Below, piece after piece: positions 10,728 to 22,593 of a stretch of DNA of 64,000 nt. Position numbers and translations under genes: made by a program. Position 1 is the stretch's first letter. Each line of letters begins with the position of its first letter. The DNA comes from Seiridium cupressi (taxonomy: Eukaryota > Ascomycota > Sordariomycetes > Amphisphaeriales > Sporocadaceae), in the NCBI GenBank assembly GCA_036674765.1, contig JARVKI010000024.1:62001-126000 (forward strand). The letters run 5' to 3'. A model generated the notes under the pieces. It was given only the letters and a program-made list of their open reading frames with translations, made no database searches and was not told the DNA's origin.

Positions 10728-13700
10728 ATGACTCGTGTTCCGATGAGTCCCCATGACTGGGACGACTATCGAGATCGAATCTGGTGCTGGTATATGGTTG
10801 AAGATAAGGAATTGCTTGAGGTCCTCGAGATACTCCGAGAAGATGGATTTGACGTCAAGTAAGCCTCACATCTTCAACTCCAAAGAAAGCAAACTGACAC
10901 CCCTTACAGGAAAGGCCAACTCGAGTATCGTCTGAAGGGCTGGAAAATGTCCAAGAACATTACACTTCCTGAAGCAAAGTGGATGTCAAGTCAAATCGCC
11001 ATCAGAAATAAAGACAACAAGCCAACAGCATTTGTCCGTTCAGGCAAGCTTTTATCAGAAAGCCAGGTCAAGAAAGCCGTCGATCGCCATCTTTTGCCCA
11101 CACTCAAGACAAAGTTTATCACTGGTAAGTGCCATCCAGGTTCCATAAAGATATGATAATTCAACTGACGGGTGACCTTCCAGACACGTCTTCTCCTCCC
11201 AATCCATTACCAATGGATTTGCTAGCCTGCAGTCCAGGCCCCGCCAAATTTGGCGAAGACTTTTGGCAGGCTTCGAACAGTGGTTCATATCTGCCATGGA
11301 TTCGTTTCCAGGTTGCGCTACTGGATCGTTCGATTAGAATCAACATCATGCCTGGTTCCCGAGCCCAATCTTTCCAGGCAGAGCTCCTTTCTGGAATTAT
11401 CGGTGCTACTCTGTTTGTTACCGGGCTATGGACCATACATTCATGTCCTCTGGGGATGCTGAAGAGGCAACAATAATGTCTTATTTATCCCTCACTCAGA
11501 GGATCCCTGCTATGAAGAACGCACCGGTGTGGCTGAGAGATGCAGCCGATATAACCAAACCGGTACCGATTGATATCATTATCCTCGCAGCTATGTACGG
11601 CTATGACAAATTACTTCAAAAGCTTATACACAACAAAGACGAATTGAACCAGAGTAATCAGCAAAGCATGTGGCCTCTGTGCGCAGCAGCGATGGGGAAC
11701 AAATTGAGTACTTGCCGCTATTTACTGGAGAAGGGAGCAGATCCAAATTTCAAACCTCCCAGATGCAATACTTGGTCGGGGCCGCTACATCAAGCTGTGT
11801 ACAACAATTCTGAGGATCTCGTCAGACTGTTTATTGAGTTTGGAATAGACATCGAAGATCCGTGCGCCTTGAAGGATGAGCAAATATTTATTGGGGACTT
11901 GACGTACATGAGGGGTACCACGAGCGCACTAACAGCAGCCACTGCTCTCCGAAAGGAAAACATCTCACTCCTTCTTGTTCTCCACAACGCGGACATCAGC
12001 CCATTGGCGTTCTATATGGCAGTTAGAAATGGACATCATGATCTTGTGGATATGATGCTAAGAACTGTCTTACCAGTTGAGGTCATTGATTGCCGTATTG
12101 CAACGACCTTTCAGAGCGAGTCCGATTTGGAAGAGATTGGGAGAATGTCACCATTTCAAGCCGCTCTGGAGAACCACGATTTAAAAATGTGCGACATTTT
12201 ACTGAGAAAGAGTGGTGTCGTGCTTAGCCATGACATGTTACCGGCAGCAGTGTCAGCTGGAAACCTCAAACTAGTGCTGCGGATCCTGGAAACACAGAGA
12301 TTGACGGAGGACGATCAATACATTTCTGAGGCTTTAGATCGAGCTCTCGAAGACGGCCATAGCGAAGCTGCTCACATACTTATTCGCGCTGGCGCAGAGA
12401 TGGATCATAGCGCATTGATTAAGGCGATCGGATCCTGCCCAGTCCGAAGCCTTCAAGCGTTCATCGAGACATGGGAAATGTCTTCATTTGAGAAACGCGA
12501 AGAACCACTAGACATATCCTCAATCCTCCATAAAGCTTTCGCAAACACAAACAATGATGTCGTCGAGTTTGCGCTACGAAAATATCCCGACGCCTACAGC
12601 TCGGGAGCTTTATGCTTGGCTGTGATACGGGCTGTGCGGTTGTCAGATTTTGGAGAAAAGACACCTCTATACGACTTGCTACGAAGACGCAGAGAAGTGG
12701 ATTCTCTATACATCGATCCGGTTCTCGAAAATACGGCCCTGGCTCTAGCTGCGTATTGGAATGTGCCCGAAGAACTGCTCACATCGCTTCTTGAACGACC
12801 TTGCCCCGAAGCGCTTAGTTTCATTCCAGGGGACCTATTGTGGACAAATAGGTATGTTGCGCTGTGCAACGCGGCTCCTATTGACCGACTTTCTATGGAT
12901 ATGTCTCAGGAGTTAGAAAAGGACGAAACTTGCCTTTGGCCAGTATGGCGGGAGTGTGTCGATTGGACGGTGTCGCCCTTGTTCCTAGCAGTCAAAGGAA
13001 GGAATTACAAAGCAATTTCCAAAATGATAGCTCAAGGTTACAGCCCCGACGAAAACACAGTCAAAGCAGCCATTACGCATATCACCGATTCAGACATGCT
13101 CGAACTTATCATTTGCAGCTGCAAATATATACACCACGGGCAAGAGCAGCAGGGTCTTAGAGAAGGTCTTACTGCATTGCGGGTCGCTTTCATCAAGAAA
13201 AATTAGGTATGCTGTCACAGTTCTCCTCCGTAAAAACGTCGATGTGAATGCTTTGAGTTATTCAGGGCGTTTTTACCCGAATAAAACCGTTCTGCAAGCT
13301 GCCGTGGAAGCTTTGAGGTTTCAGGATGACCAACGCTTGATCCAGCAGCTGCTAGAAGCGGGTGCCGACCCTATTGCTCCTGAATGTTTTGATGAAGGCT
13401 ATACGGCGCTACAACTAGCGGCAGGTGCAGGGAAAATTGCCGTCGCACAGCAATTGATTGATTTTGGTGCAGACGTCAACGCACCTCGAGCTATGGAATT
13501 TGGTCGGACGTGCCTTGAATACGCGGCTGGCATGGGACGGCTCGACATGGTCCAATACCTCCTGAATGCTGGTGCAGCCACGGATGGGAAAGGAAAGATA
13601 CAATACATAAGGTCTTTGAGATTTGCACTGAAAAATGGTCACACAGCCATCTCGCAGGTGCTTCGGCAACATCGAGCGTGGGATGACGTAGACCATTCCC

Positions 13701-14131
13701 TCTTTGTGGATGACGGACTTATTGACCGCCTCAACACCATCTTGCAACCACTTGAGTATACACCTGAGGAAATACGAGAATTGCGGAGCTTTTGTATATC
13801 AAACTTTAGGTCTTCGAAACTTTCAAACTATTCGATATTTCCGAGCTTTTGGCCAGAAGACCCGTTCGCAGAACAGGATCGTGGCAACGAAAGTGTACCG
13901 GATGTGACTGAAGTCGGTTGAATCAGTGTAGCCGGTTCAGTCCCCGATTGCCAGCCGGACTACGGCATGTTCGAAAATGAGCAATATAGTCTGGGACATG
14001 GAGAACACCATTCTTCGAACATACAGACTCCGTCTTTGGATTCAAGCATGGGGCCTAGAATGCCATTGCATCCCCTGTTTCTCGAAAGCAACTCTGTGGA
14101 CTTTCATGAGCGTATTCACGAGATTGAATAG
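10728..14131 (+). CDS. Clr5-domain ankyrin-repeat protein, frame broken once
   Basis: The first ATG (10728) opens a Clr5 domain: DWDDYRDRIWCWYMVEDKEL, then after the intron KKGQLEYRLKGWKMSKNI. Introns 10859-10909 (GTAAGC) and 11125-11183 (GTAAGT) are clear. The next frame change, between 11338 and 11476, fits a possible intron 11417-11499 with a weak GTTACC donor. Ankyrin repeats then run to 13203. There a stop follows an A5 run (13198-13202), but the repeats continue in the +1 frame (IRYAVTVLLRKNVDVNAL, then two strong repeats). The frame ends at TGA 13919. Seventy further in-frame codons reach TAG 14131, and a 48-base intron 13893-13940 would skip the TGA. The Clr5-ankyrin architecture is common in filamentous fungi and is thought to mediate protein interaction; no specific role is known. 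Without the frameshift the product would be about 1,050 residues. It may be a recent pseudogene or carry a sequencing error. Confidence 0.7.
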
Positions 14132-14580
14132 CGACCTGCGTCAGTATCAAGTATGACTACCAGCGCTGCTCTGGTATGGGAGGAGAGAGGGACTGGACTG
14201 AAAAGTTTGGTGAAATTTCTGTATATATGTATTAGTTAAGGAGTTTCTCGCGATGTCTCATATCTCATTGATATCAACGTTAAATAGCTTTTCAGTGACT
14301 ACCTGCGATTCTAAAATGACGTAATATTATATCCGTCGAGGTGTTGATCTACTATGATCGAAGTATCATCAACGGGATTTTTGAAAAAGGCCCGAAGATT
14401 CCATGTTTGCGGAGTTGAAAACTCATCTACACCCCGAATCTAACATATTGTCTTTTGTACATGAGGCCATCTTAGTCGCAGACTCATCCACATTAAGGTT
14501 CTCGTTACTCGCTGTGCTCAAGAAGATGTTCTATTACAGACCCTAGACAACACCTGAACTACCTATCTGCTTGGCTAAGA
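14132..14580. other. Intergenic region between convergent genes
   Basis: About 450 AT-rich bases with the 3' ends of the ankyrin gene and the aldolase gene. Nothing else seen. Confidence 0.4.
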
Positions 14581-15665
14581 TTATTTCTTCATACACTCAG
14601 CGACCTCGGCTCTCGCGTCCACCAAGCTCTTCCCCATGGAACCGAGTTTCATGACGTCTGCATCGTAAGTGATCAAGGCAAATCCCTTCTCCATATTCGT
14701 CTTGATCATGGGACCGAAGCCAAAGCCTCCGCGCGGCTTGTTGTGCTTCTTTATCGTCTCCTCGAACTTCTTCTCCGCCTCGATCCACTCAGGCTCTGTG
14801 CCAGCCATTCCCTGGTTGGCAATCAGATTCATGGAAACCCGAGCATCCAGCGCGCCCAGCCACACCATGTCGACCTCGGGGCACTCCGTCAGAATGGCGT
14901 CGAGATTATTGATGCCCTCGAGCGTCTCGGTTTGGATCATGATGGCTGCCTGGTCATTCAACGACTTATGAAGGTCGTTGCCCATCATAGGCATATCTGT
15001 CACGCCTGGGATCAGGCGGAATGGCGGTGCTGACCGCGATCCATTCTGCTTGGTGCCGTACTTGGCTGCCGAGACCACATGTTTGCACTGCTCGACGGTG
15101 TCGACTTGTGGAATGACGACGCTGGCACCACAGTCTAGTGCGAAGCCAATAGATGCGTGGTCATGGCCGGGGACGCTAAAAGAAGAATCAGCATGTGTAA
15201 ACACACGTGTGAAGTTTAGGGATCAGTTCAAGGAAAGCTTACCGGACGAACGGAATAGTCCTACCGCCACTCATGAACATTGTCTCGTGGACGATCTAGG
15301 GCTGGGCATCAGCGGCGTACTTTCAGCAACGTTCATGCGGGATGACATACCGTGGTCATGGTCTCGACATTACACGAGCTGTGTTCCCAGTCGATCCAAA
15401 CAGCATCAAAACCAAATGGTGCCAGCAGTCTCGCTACTGGAACTGAGCTGATACCGTAAAAGACGCACATTAGTGGAGCAATCTTCCTCTCGTGTGCATC
15501 GCGGATCGCTTGCCGAGCATTATGAGGTTGGAAGAGAGAGGGCGCGGCATAGGCCAGCATGCGCCGGTCCTCAGCTGAACCGCTGGCTGGGTCATTGGTG
15601 ATTCCCTGGGATCCCATCTTGTTGTCTTTTTCGAGAAGAGGTAAAGCTTTGTTGGTCTGGCTCAT
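14581..15665 (-). CDS. HpcH/HpaI family aldolase, macrophomate-synthase-like
   Basis: Three exons, 15351-15665, 15243-15295 and 14581-15175, with introns 15296-15350 (GTATGT) and 15176-15242 (GTAAGC). They join in frame to 320 residues. The family catalyses Mg-dependent retro-aldol cleavage of, or C-C bond formation with, 2-oxo acids; the fungal macrophomate synthase belongs here. Supporting motifs are SLFQPHNARQAIRDAHE (about 43-59), FDAVWIDWEH with catalytic-type Glu94 and His95, VRV with Arg123, ALDCGASVVIPQVDTVEQ, and QTETLEGINNLDAIL, whose Glu and later Asp residues are usual metal ligands. It is probably cytosolic. The start at 15665 is the first ATG of the exon; a second ATG at residue 17 is possible. 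Neighbours do not form an evident pathway, so the true substrate is unknown. Confidence 0.85.
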
Positions 15666-17492
15666 TTCTTGGGTGGGTAGCAGAAGTAGTAGTACAGAAG
15701 GGGAAAAGAAGAAGAGAAGCAACAGAAGCACATTGCCTTTTATAGAGCCATTGATTCTAGGTAAAATCCAGCAAATCAGGGGTCCTTGCGTCGAAGTGTG
15801 TCCATATTACCTGAAGATAATAGTCAGTCCATGCCTGCTATGCATCTGCAACGTGACCGTTGGGTCCATTAGCATGTCAAGTTCATATTAGGTCCCTAGT
15901 TCATGCAGCCATTCCGGAAGTGTCAACGGGTCCGATATCACCGTGCTGGCCAGCAGTGTTAAGCCGGGACTAAACATAGCGAGAGCGAGCTAGGTGCGTC
16001 GACTGCCCCGGACTGCATTAACTCCATACATTGTGTCCTAATCAAGTAGTGAACATGCCTGTTTTGGTAAGACTCGATAGAAAACCAACTCTTAGAGACT
16101 CCCTAAGCTACCATACTTGGCGTAAAGGCATGTTTTTGTGATTTACTGATAAACAACGCCTTTCTTCGTAACTTTGACCTTGTGAAGCACTAATATGCCA
16201 AGTTAGCACTGAGTTGCTAGGTTCTCTTCATCCCGCCGTGTGCTTTTCCTTGGGCTCTTTTGTTGTGAGCATCCTTAGCTCAACGTCTGTGCATCCGCAT
16301 CAAGGAGGCAAAGAGCAAAATCATCAAGTATCCAGGAAACTTGCCAGGCACCCGATCACCATCGGAAAATGATCATTCATGCCACTTGAATCTGGAGGGA
16401 AACTCTAGTGTCAACCCTAATAGGTGGAGACTATGAGAGTCGCTACCTATTTGTTGGTAACTAGGCACCTTTGCAGGCTAGTCGATCGGGCCAAGAGCCT
16501 CTACTGCACGCAGACCCTGGCAGGGCGGGATGTAGCCTTTAATTCCGGGGGCAGTTAGTCTTGTACAGACAGGCAGTGTGCTCTGGGAACTGCGCGCAAA
16601 GCAAGCATATGAGTCGTGAAGCCTTAGTTCCGGAACGTGCCTAAAATCCGCCAGCGAAAAAACCAGACGACCATGTTTAGCAAGGAGCAAAAATGGGACC
16701 TTGATAAGCTACGCGGTGAGACAACGACAACTGCGACAATACGTCTGTTCCCATTCGCTGGTGGTCGCGCATGCTTACGGACAAGTCTGCAAAGCCGAGA
16801 ACCCGACAGCTCCGGAGCCGATACGAGAATGCGATATATGCCAGGAACCATTAGGTTATAATCAAGAACTCCTCCACTACTGATAAACAGCCGGCAGACA
16901 GCCACGCAACAGCTGACCATCAGCGACCCACTGGCGAAGTAGTGGCTGACCTCGAACAAAAACGGTGTAGTTGATCTATTCACGAGATTACAAAGTGATT
17001 ACATATGTACCGTATCCGGGGCCGCCATCTTTCCGTCCACCCTCTGTATCAAACCATCAAAACCTTTTCCTCTTCCCCGCCCGGCTTCAACAGCACCGGG
17101 TTTAGTGGTATGTCTCTCCATAACCCAGTTTTCCAGGGCCTCCCACTTGATACACTTCCGGTCTTGGCTCGACTTTGGCTCTGGCCGCCATGAATATGTA
17201 TCTACAGTATGTCTCTTGTTTACCATCTCCTCTTACGGCACACATTAATTGTGCTTGGGTTTAGTCGCTGCTTCTCGCGATGACGAATGTGGTTGACTAC
17301 CCGGCTTGCATTGGCGGTCTAGCAACTAACGTGCTCGCTGAAGATGGGCTTCCTGTCTGGAAAGTTACTCAGCCACCGCAAAAATGCTTTTGGACTCTCC
17401 CAGACTGCACCCAGATCTGCTCTATACTCAAAGTATATAATGAATCAACCAGAAAGGTCGTTCTACTAGCGGAGGTGGCATGCGCTACTTGG
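15666..17492. other. Long intergenic region
   Basis: About 1.8 kb upstream of the aldolase gene and downstream of the hydrolase gene. A frame over 16701-16883 ends with ECDICQEPLGYNQ, which faintly recalls a zinc-binding CxxC segment, but it is too short to call. A minus-strand frame over 16999-17226 is also unrecognised. I support no gene here. Confidence 0.45.
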
Positions 17493-18542
17493 CTACGTAG
17501 CAGCCTTCTCATTTGCCTTGTGCTGCGCCAGGAATTCACCAACCACCTTTAATACCCGATCTCTGAGCCCGCCACCGTCAACATGGCACATGTGACTCCC
17601 GCCTGGGAACGTGATCCAGCGCACACGTGGAATCAACTCAAAAAATGGCTCCTGTCCGATGTCGTGAGACGTGTCGTACTCACCATTGTAAACTAGGGTG
17701 GGGGCCATTATTTGCAGGAGGCGTGAAATGCTGGTCCAGTCACGCAACGAGCCGTTGCGTTTAAAGACCGAGGGGCCGTACCTGATAATGGGAGGTAAGT
17801 CGATGGATGGAGAGCCGAGTCAGTGCAACGGCTGTCAGCTTACATGGTGCCATAGACCGTCTTGTCCTCGCCGAGGTGCTGGAGGGATATTAGCAGATCG
17901 GCTGGCAGCGGATCTGCCCGACAGACGAATGTCTTTTGAAAGATCTTCGAAGCTTCTCGGTAGGCTGGGCTCTCGTAATCATCCTCCTCGATGCACCGGT
18001 CCAGGACTGTCCGAACATCGACGGGAAGCTCGTCCCTGCGCAGCCGAATGCTCTGCGCGGAAAGTGGTCCGCTGGCCAGAGCACTGGCGAGCACCAGCCT
18101 CTGCAGACCTCGGGGCCGGCTAGCAGCAAAGGCAGCACCGAGCATGCCTCCCCAGCTCTGTCCCAGCAAGTGAAAACCAGGACCGTCGCGCAGCTCAAGG
18201 TGGTCGAGAAGGTTGTTTAGCTCGGCGACAAACAGGGATTCCTGCCAAAAGCCTGTATCCCCTGCTAGTTGGGGAAGATGTGTCGAGGCGCCACAGCCGA
18301 TCTGATCATAAAAGACCACGGGGATGCCATACCGGGGCCAGAGTTCGGTAAACGAGAGCAGGTACTCATGGCCGCCCCCAGCGCCGCCGTGAAGCGCTAC
18401 AACAGGCGGGACGCCGCTGGAGAGATGGCCAAAAACTTTGTAGTAAGTCGAGGCCGAGACATCACTTTTGCCGGGAATCTGGAAAGGAATGTGGCCTTGG
18501 AGGGTAGGGACTTTGTCCACTGCCGTTATTTTAAGGGGGGCT
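17493..18542 (-). CDS. Alpha/beta hydrolase, proline-iminopeptidase-like (5' end unresolved)
   Basis: The two clear exons are 17844-18542 and 17493-17781, split by a 62-base intron (17782-17843, GTAAGC to TATCAG). The protein has VVALHGGAGGGHEYL (oxyanion HGG), FYDQIGCGAST, the nucleophile elbow GQSWGGMLG, a catalytic Asp in VYNGEYDT and a His in GGSHMCHV. This is the proline iminopeptidase / amino-acid amidase branch, which removes N-terminal residues or hydrolyses small amides; the exact substrate is unknown. The first mapped exon starts after a TTACAG acceptor with KITAVDKVPTLQGHIPFQIPG, typical of the family N-terminus, but no in-frame ATG precedes it. A small upstream first exon, ending in phase 2, is needed. 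That region is shared head-to-head with a broken ankyrin fragment, so the 5' end may have been disrupted. Total visible length is about 329 residues, close to the usual size. Confidence 0.75.
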
Positions 18543-18701
18543 CTGTAATAACGAGACCTGTTGGAGCAATGCAAATCCAAACGTCGGGTTGTGCACCGAT
18601 GCTGTTCTATAGAAGGAGATGAGGGTGCAAGGCAAGAGAGTATGGTATCTGAATGGGCACCAGGTGTCAAGGCCGAGCCAGTTGCAGAAGAACGCGATTA
18701 T

Positions 18702-19728
18702 ATGCCACTGGGGCCATTGCACGTAGCTGCGGCGCGAGGGCCCCGAGACTGTGTCAACATATTCATTGAGAAGGCTGGACTGGAACCGAATATCCTAGAT
18801 CACCAGGAAGGAACCGCGCTCATGGGTGCTTGTTTCGGGAGGCGTATAGAGATTGTACAGTACCTCTTCGGGAAAGGAGGAGACGTCACAAGCAGACAGT
18901 GGCTGGTTCCCCAGGGAGACGATGGTACGAACGTTTTTGAGGTCGCTGTTGGTGGTGGCAGTGTCGAACGCGCGAAGCAATTGCTCAATACTCACGAGAA
19001 TTGTATGGTGATCTGTCCGCCCTGGCGACTCCCGTGGCGCTTTCAGATGCCGCCCAGAGCAACGAGCTCGATATGCTAGATTTCATCTTAAAGCTGGGGA
19101 AATATCCTCGCGCCCGTCCCGATGGAAGTTGGGACGATGCCATTGCTAGGATCGAACTCACAGTACTGGACGTCTGTGGACCCAGAGACGAAACGCCCGT
19201 TTCTTGACGACGTCTTCTTTTGGGCATGTCGGCACGGTTCCTCGAAAATGGTGAAATTAATATGTGAGAGACACGATGAGATTGATGTCAACTGTCTATC
19301 ACGCAGTGGGCAAGCATCCCTCACGTCAGCCCTCTTCATGGCTGCTGCAGGGGGCCACGATCACATCGTCGACTACATGTTCATTGAGCACCCGGGACAG
19401 CCTGATACACACATGGCTGGTGGCAAATTTGCGAACGTTCCAGCACCCTTGTGGACAGCTGGACGACGAGCCCGCGATCACAGGCGAGGCTACGGATGAG
19501 ATGGGAACGAGATGCGGTACATGTTCCTGGCACCCGAAGAAGGCAATTTGCGACTATGGGATAACGTACAGTTGCGCAAAAGCGATGATGAATTACGATC
19601 AATGGAGACAAGAGGACGGGAACTCAGAGAGCGCCCCAAACCAACCACACAATGAACGACGTCGGAGCCACACAGGCATAGAAATGCTAGAAATACTAAG
19701 GCCAATGCATATATTAAGCAACGGTTGA
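18702..19728 (+). pseudogene. Ankyrin-repeat gene fragment
   Basis: From 18702 the + strand reads ankyrin repeats: MPLGPLHVAAARGPRD, then GTALMGACFGRRIEIVQYLF and a FEVAVGGGSVERAKQLL segment. A plausible 44-base intron (GTATGG near 19002 to TTTCAG near 19045) leads to AAQSNELDMLDFILKLG. The frame then shifts near 19120-19150 to PFLDDVFFWACRHGSSKMVKLI and ALFMAAAGGHDHIVDYMF, and shifts again before a hydrophilic tail that ends at 19728. No N-terminal domain precedes it and the frame shifts are not all explained by introns. It is therefore most likely a truncated or decayed relative of the ankyrin gene 5 kb upstream, which is on the same strand. Confidence 0.6.
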
Positions 19729-20032
19729 ATGCCATTGGCGAGGAACTGCGGCAACTGTCACTCTCGAAATGTTTCGTTGTACTACGAAAGGCAATCACAT
19801 TTATGAGTGTTTGTTGGGATAGGTTTCGTCATGTTCACGATAATTGGGCACCCGGACTCTGGTCCCGCCATTGACAAGGAATGAGAGCAAGAGACATTGG
19901 GCGGTGAGCGACTCGAACCATTGGCCGCAAATGAACCGGCAGCCCGCTGGCCTGCGTCATATGGGGCCCAAGATCTCCCGAGCTGGATCGTAGCTTTTGT
20001 TTTGGGTAGGATCTGACGCGCGGGAGCCACTC

Positions 20033-20059
20033 TTTTTTTTTTTTTTTTTTTTTTTTTTT
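20033..20059. repeat. Poly-T tract (27 T)
   Basis: An uninterrupted run of 27 T about 100 bases before the dehydrogenase start codon. It may act as a nucleosome-excluding promoter element for that gene (inference). Confidence 0.8.
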
Positions 20060-20155
20060 GTAAGGATATCGAAAAAAAAGGAAGTTAAAGACGCTGAAAC
20101 GCCCCCAAAGAAGTAAAATCAACACAGGCCAAAGCGTAGAGTTTGAGAAAATAAC

Positions 20156-21334
20156 ATGGCAGAGCCTGTCAACACCCCAATGCCGCCGGGCACCCCAATA
20201 AGTGCGACCCCGCGCTCCACCTCCCCCGCACCGCCGCCGCCTCCCTTGCCCGCCATCTTCCCCCCGATCCTCCCTCGCTCCCCGTCGGCGCCCAAGCCAG
20301 TCGTGCTGCACATCGGCGACCCCATCAAGTACAACGCCAACACGTACAGCGCCTTCTCTGCGCTCTACACCGTCGTCCGGCCCTCGACATCCGAACGCCA
20401 GCGGCCCGAGTTCATCCGCGCTCTCAAGGACCGACGATGGGGCGACTTCGCCGCCATCTTCCGCCCCTTCTGGAGCACGGGTGGCGAGATGGGCGCGTGG
20501 GATGACGGGCTCATCGCCCTCCTGCCGCTGAGCGTCAAGGTCTTCGCCAGCGCCGGCGCCGGCTTCGACTGGGCTGACACGAAGCTCCTCGCCGAGCGCG
20601 GCATCGTGTACTGCAACGGCGGGCTCGCGGCCGCCGAGGCCGTCGCCGATTTCGCCGTCGCCCTGATCATCTCGACATTCCGGGTGCTGCCGTACTGCAT
20701 CGCGGCCGCGGCGTCGGGGGAGGAGAAGCGGTTTCAAGAGTGCCACGGCACGGCGACGGCGCGGAGTCGCAATCTGCGCTCGCAGAAGCTGGGCCTCGTG
20801 GGCCTCGGGAATATCGGACAGCAGATCGCGCGCAAGATGGACCTCGCGTTCGGCATGGAGGTGCTATACTACGATGTCGTGCGCAAGACGCCAGAGGTGG
20901 AACAACAGCTCAATGTGCGGTTCTGCAAGAGCTTGGAAGAGCTGTGTCGGGCGAGCGACTGTCTCGTCCTCTGCACGCCGTCGAGCGGCGGGACGCTGAT
21001 CAACGAGGAGAGCCTGAGATGGTTCAAGCTGGGTTCAAGATTCGTCAGCATCGCAAGAGGATCGCTCGTGGACGAGGAGGCCCTGGCGGACGCGCTGGAG
21101 CAGGGAAGGCTCAGCAGTGTTGCTCTGGATGTGCATGCGGATGAGCCGAGGGTCCACGAGAGGCTCAGGGCGTTGGCGGGAGATAGGGCGCTCTTGACTT
21201 GCCACAATGCCGGCGGGACGGTCGAGACGCATGTTGGCTTCGAGGAGTTGGCGATGCGGAACATCATCGCCGTGCTCAGTGGAAAGCAGCCTATCACGCC
21301 AGTCAACTTGCAGTGGCTGCGGAGCGACTCGTGA
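20156..21334 (+). CDS. D-isomer 2-hydroxyacid dehydrogenase
   Basis: Single-exon gene, 392 residues, ATG in a good context (ATAACATGGC). The family reduces 2-oxo acids or oxidises D-2-hydroxy acids with NAD(P)H; fungal members include D-mandelate dehydrogenase and glyoxylate/hydroxypyruvate reductase types. Residues about 10-45 are an unusual Pro/Ser-rich leader (a PPPPP run), followed by the substrate-binding half (AGAGFDWAD, then CNGGLAAAEAVADFA). The NAD fold has GLGNIG at 216-221. The catalytic triad is visible as Arg301 in IARGSLVDE, Glu330 in DVHADEP and His350 in LTCHNAGG. The local sequence is strikingly GC-rich at third positions compared with its flanks. The product is likely cytosolic; the leader has no clear targeting signal. 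Its substrate cannot be read from context. Confidence 0.9.
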   Translation: MAEPVNTPMPPGTPISATPRSTSPAPPPPPLPAIFPPILPRSPSAPKPVVLHIGDPIKYNANTYSAFSALYTVVRPSTSERQRPEFIRALKDRRWGDFAAIFRPFWSTGGEMGAWDDGLIALLPLSVKVFASAGAGFDWADTKLLAERGIVYCNGGLAAAEAVADFAVALIISTFRVLPYCIAAAASGEEKRFQECHGTATARSRNLRSQKLGLVGLGNIGQQIARKMDLAFGMEVLYYDVVRKTPEVEQQLNVRFCKSLEELCRASDCLVLCTPSSGGTLINEESLRWFKLGSRFVSIARGSLVDEEALADALEQGRLSSVALDVHADEPRVHERLRALAGDRALLTCHNAGGTVETHVGFEELAMRNIIAVLSGKQPITPVNLQWLRSDS

Positions 21335-22593
21335 AATCTTGGATAGCGACTATGGCTTACGAATTATGATGATGAAGACGGCTGTCAGCGTAAATTGTCT
21401 TTCTGGGGGTGGGGGGTTCTCGGGAGTTGGGGTTTGACGAGACTTTTTGGTAGGATTAAGATGGATTTCAGGGCAACAATGTTTATGACATGGATTATTT
21501 ACAGAACGGCAATTTGAGTGTTGCCAGGGTGTATTGATAGGCAAGTTAGAAATCGTGAAATTGCACATAGCATGCTTGTTGGACCGAATCTTAGACCAGC
21601 GTTCAGTCTACATGTCCACACCACATATGAGGCAGATAGATATTGCCAAATACCAGAGCTTGCCCTGATTGGTTGGAATAAGCGTTTATGAATCATTCGT
21701 CTTAGTGGTCTGTGTCTATCTGCTCATCGTGGTATCAAGAATCGTCCAAACCAGATTGCCTCCCGAAGCCAAATGCAATCCTTTTCCTTTTTCCAAGTCC
21801 CGGTCCGATCATTAAATACCCTTCCTCGGTTCGTTTTGAAGTTTGGGGTATCAACCATAGGCAATATGCCATCCTCCCGATCTCATAATTCCTGCTCCGT
21901 CTTTGGATTATAGTGTTCATGGTATGCGAGTTCCTGAACTATAATTCACCTCATCTCGTGGTGACGTGATTGCTTTCAATACCCGAATTTGGACTCCTCT
22001 ATCGGCTAGGTCAAAATTCGGTCCTGTCTGCTTCAATCAGGAATTAGCTAATGAGTCTAAACCCTGATCCTTACGCCATTGATTGGTCAGAAGCTCGGTT
22101 GCATCGTCTGCGTCGTGCACAAATATATATATATATATGGCCAAGTCGCGGACTACATAGCCGCGCTCTTAACGGCTTGATGATCCTGAGACTGCGCTGA
22201 ATGAGTATTGGAGTCGATTTTTGAGATCTCCAGAATGACGAGAGGCATTGCAGCCCAACAGAGCTTAGATTCGAGGTCCGGCATGCGTTGTCCGTCATTG
22301 TCTCAGGTGGAGAAGTCCGTCGATATTCCGACGCCAACATGTTCTTTGCCTGGGTCACCAATCGATGGTAGTCATATGTATCAAAGTCGTCTTGGCGTAC
22401 TATACTGGCCAAAATGTACCGAAACTTGTCGATCCGCCTTGCCTAATACACGCGGATCATACGAAATGCGGAGGGACTAAGTGAGACTTTCTCGTATAGC
22501 ACGTCATGTTGGATACTGTGGTGGGCGTTGATCGATGTATGGGCGGCCCGGCTAGTTGAAGTGTCAATTATTGTTTCAAGTTCGGGACGAGAA
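21335..22593. other. Intergenic region between convergent genes
   Basis: About 1.26 kb between the dehydrogenase and the tandem Zn2Cys6 gene, which converge. It includes a short (AT)n microsatellite near 22122-22138. No gene supported. Confidence 0.5.
22122..22138. repeat. (AT)n microsatellite
   Basis: About eight AT units in the intergenic region. No functional context visible. Confidence 0.7.

Noticed and set aside
14132..14580. CRISPR-like or tandem array
   Set aside because: No regularly spaced repeats here or elsewhere in the window; CRISPR is not expected in a fungal genome.
16701..16883. Possible RING/zinc-finger fragment ending with CDICQEP
   Set aside because: Only one CxxC pair in 60 codons, no further Cys/His spacing and no splice-supported continuation.
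19835..20746. 303-codon minus-strand frame opposite the dehydrogenase
   Set aside because: Arises from the GC-rich codon bias of the real gene on the other strand; it crosses the poly-T tract as a Lys run.
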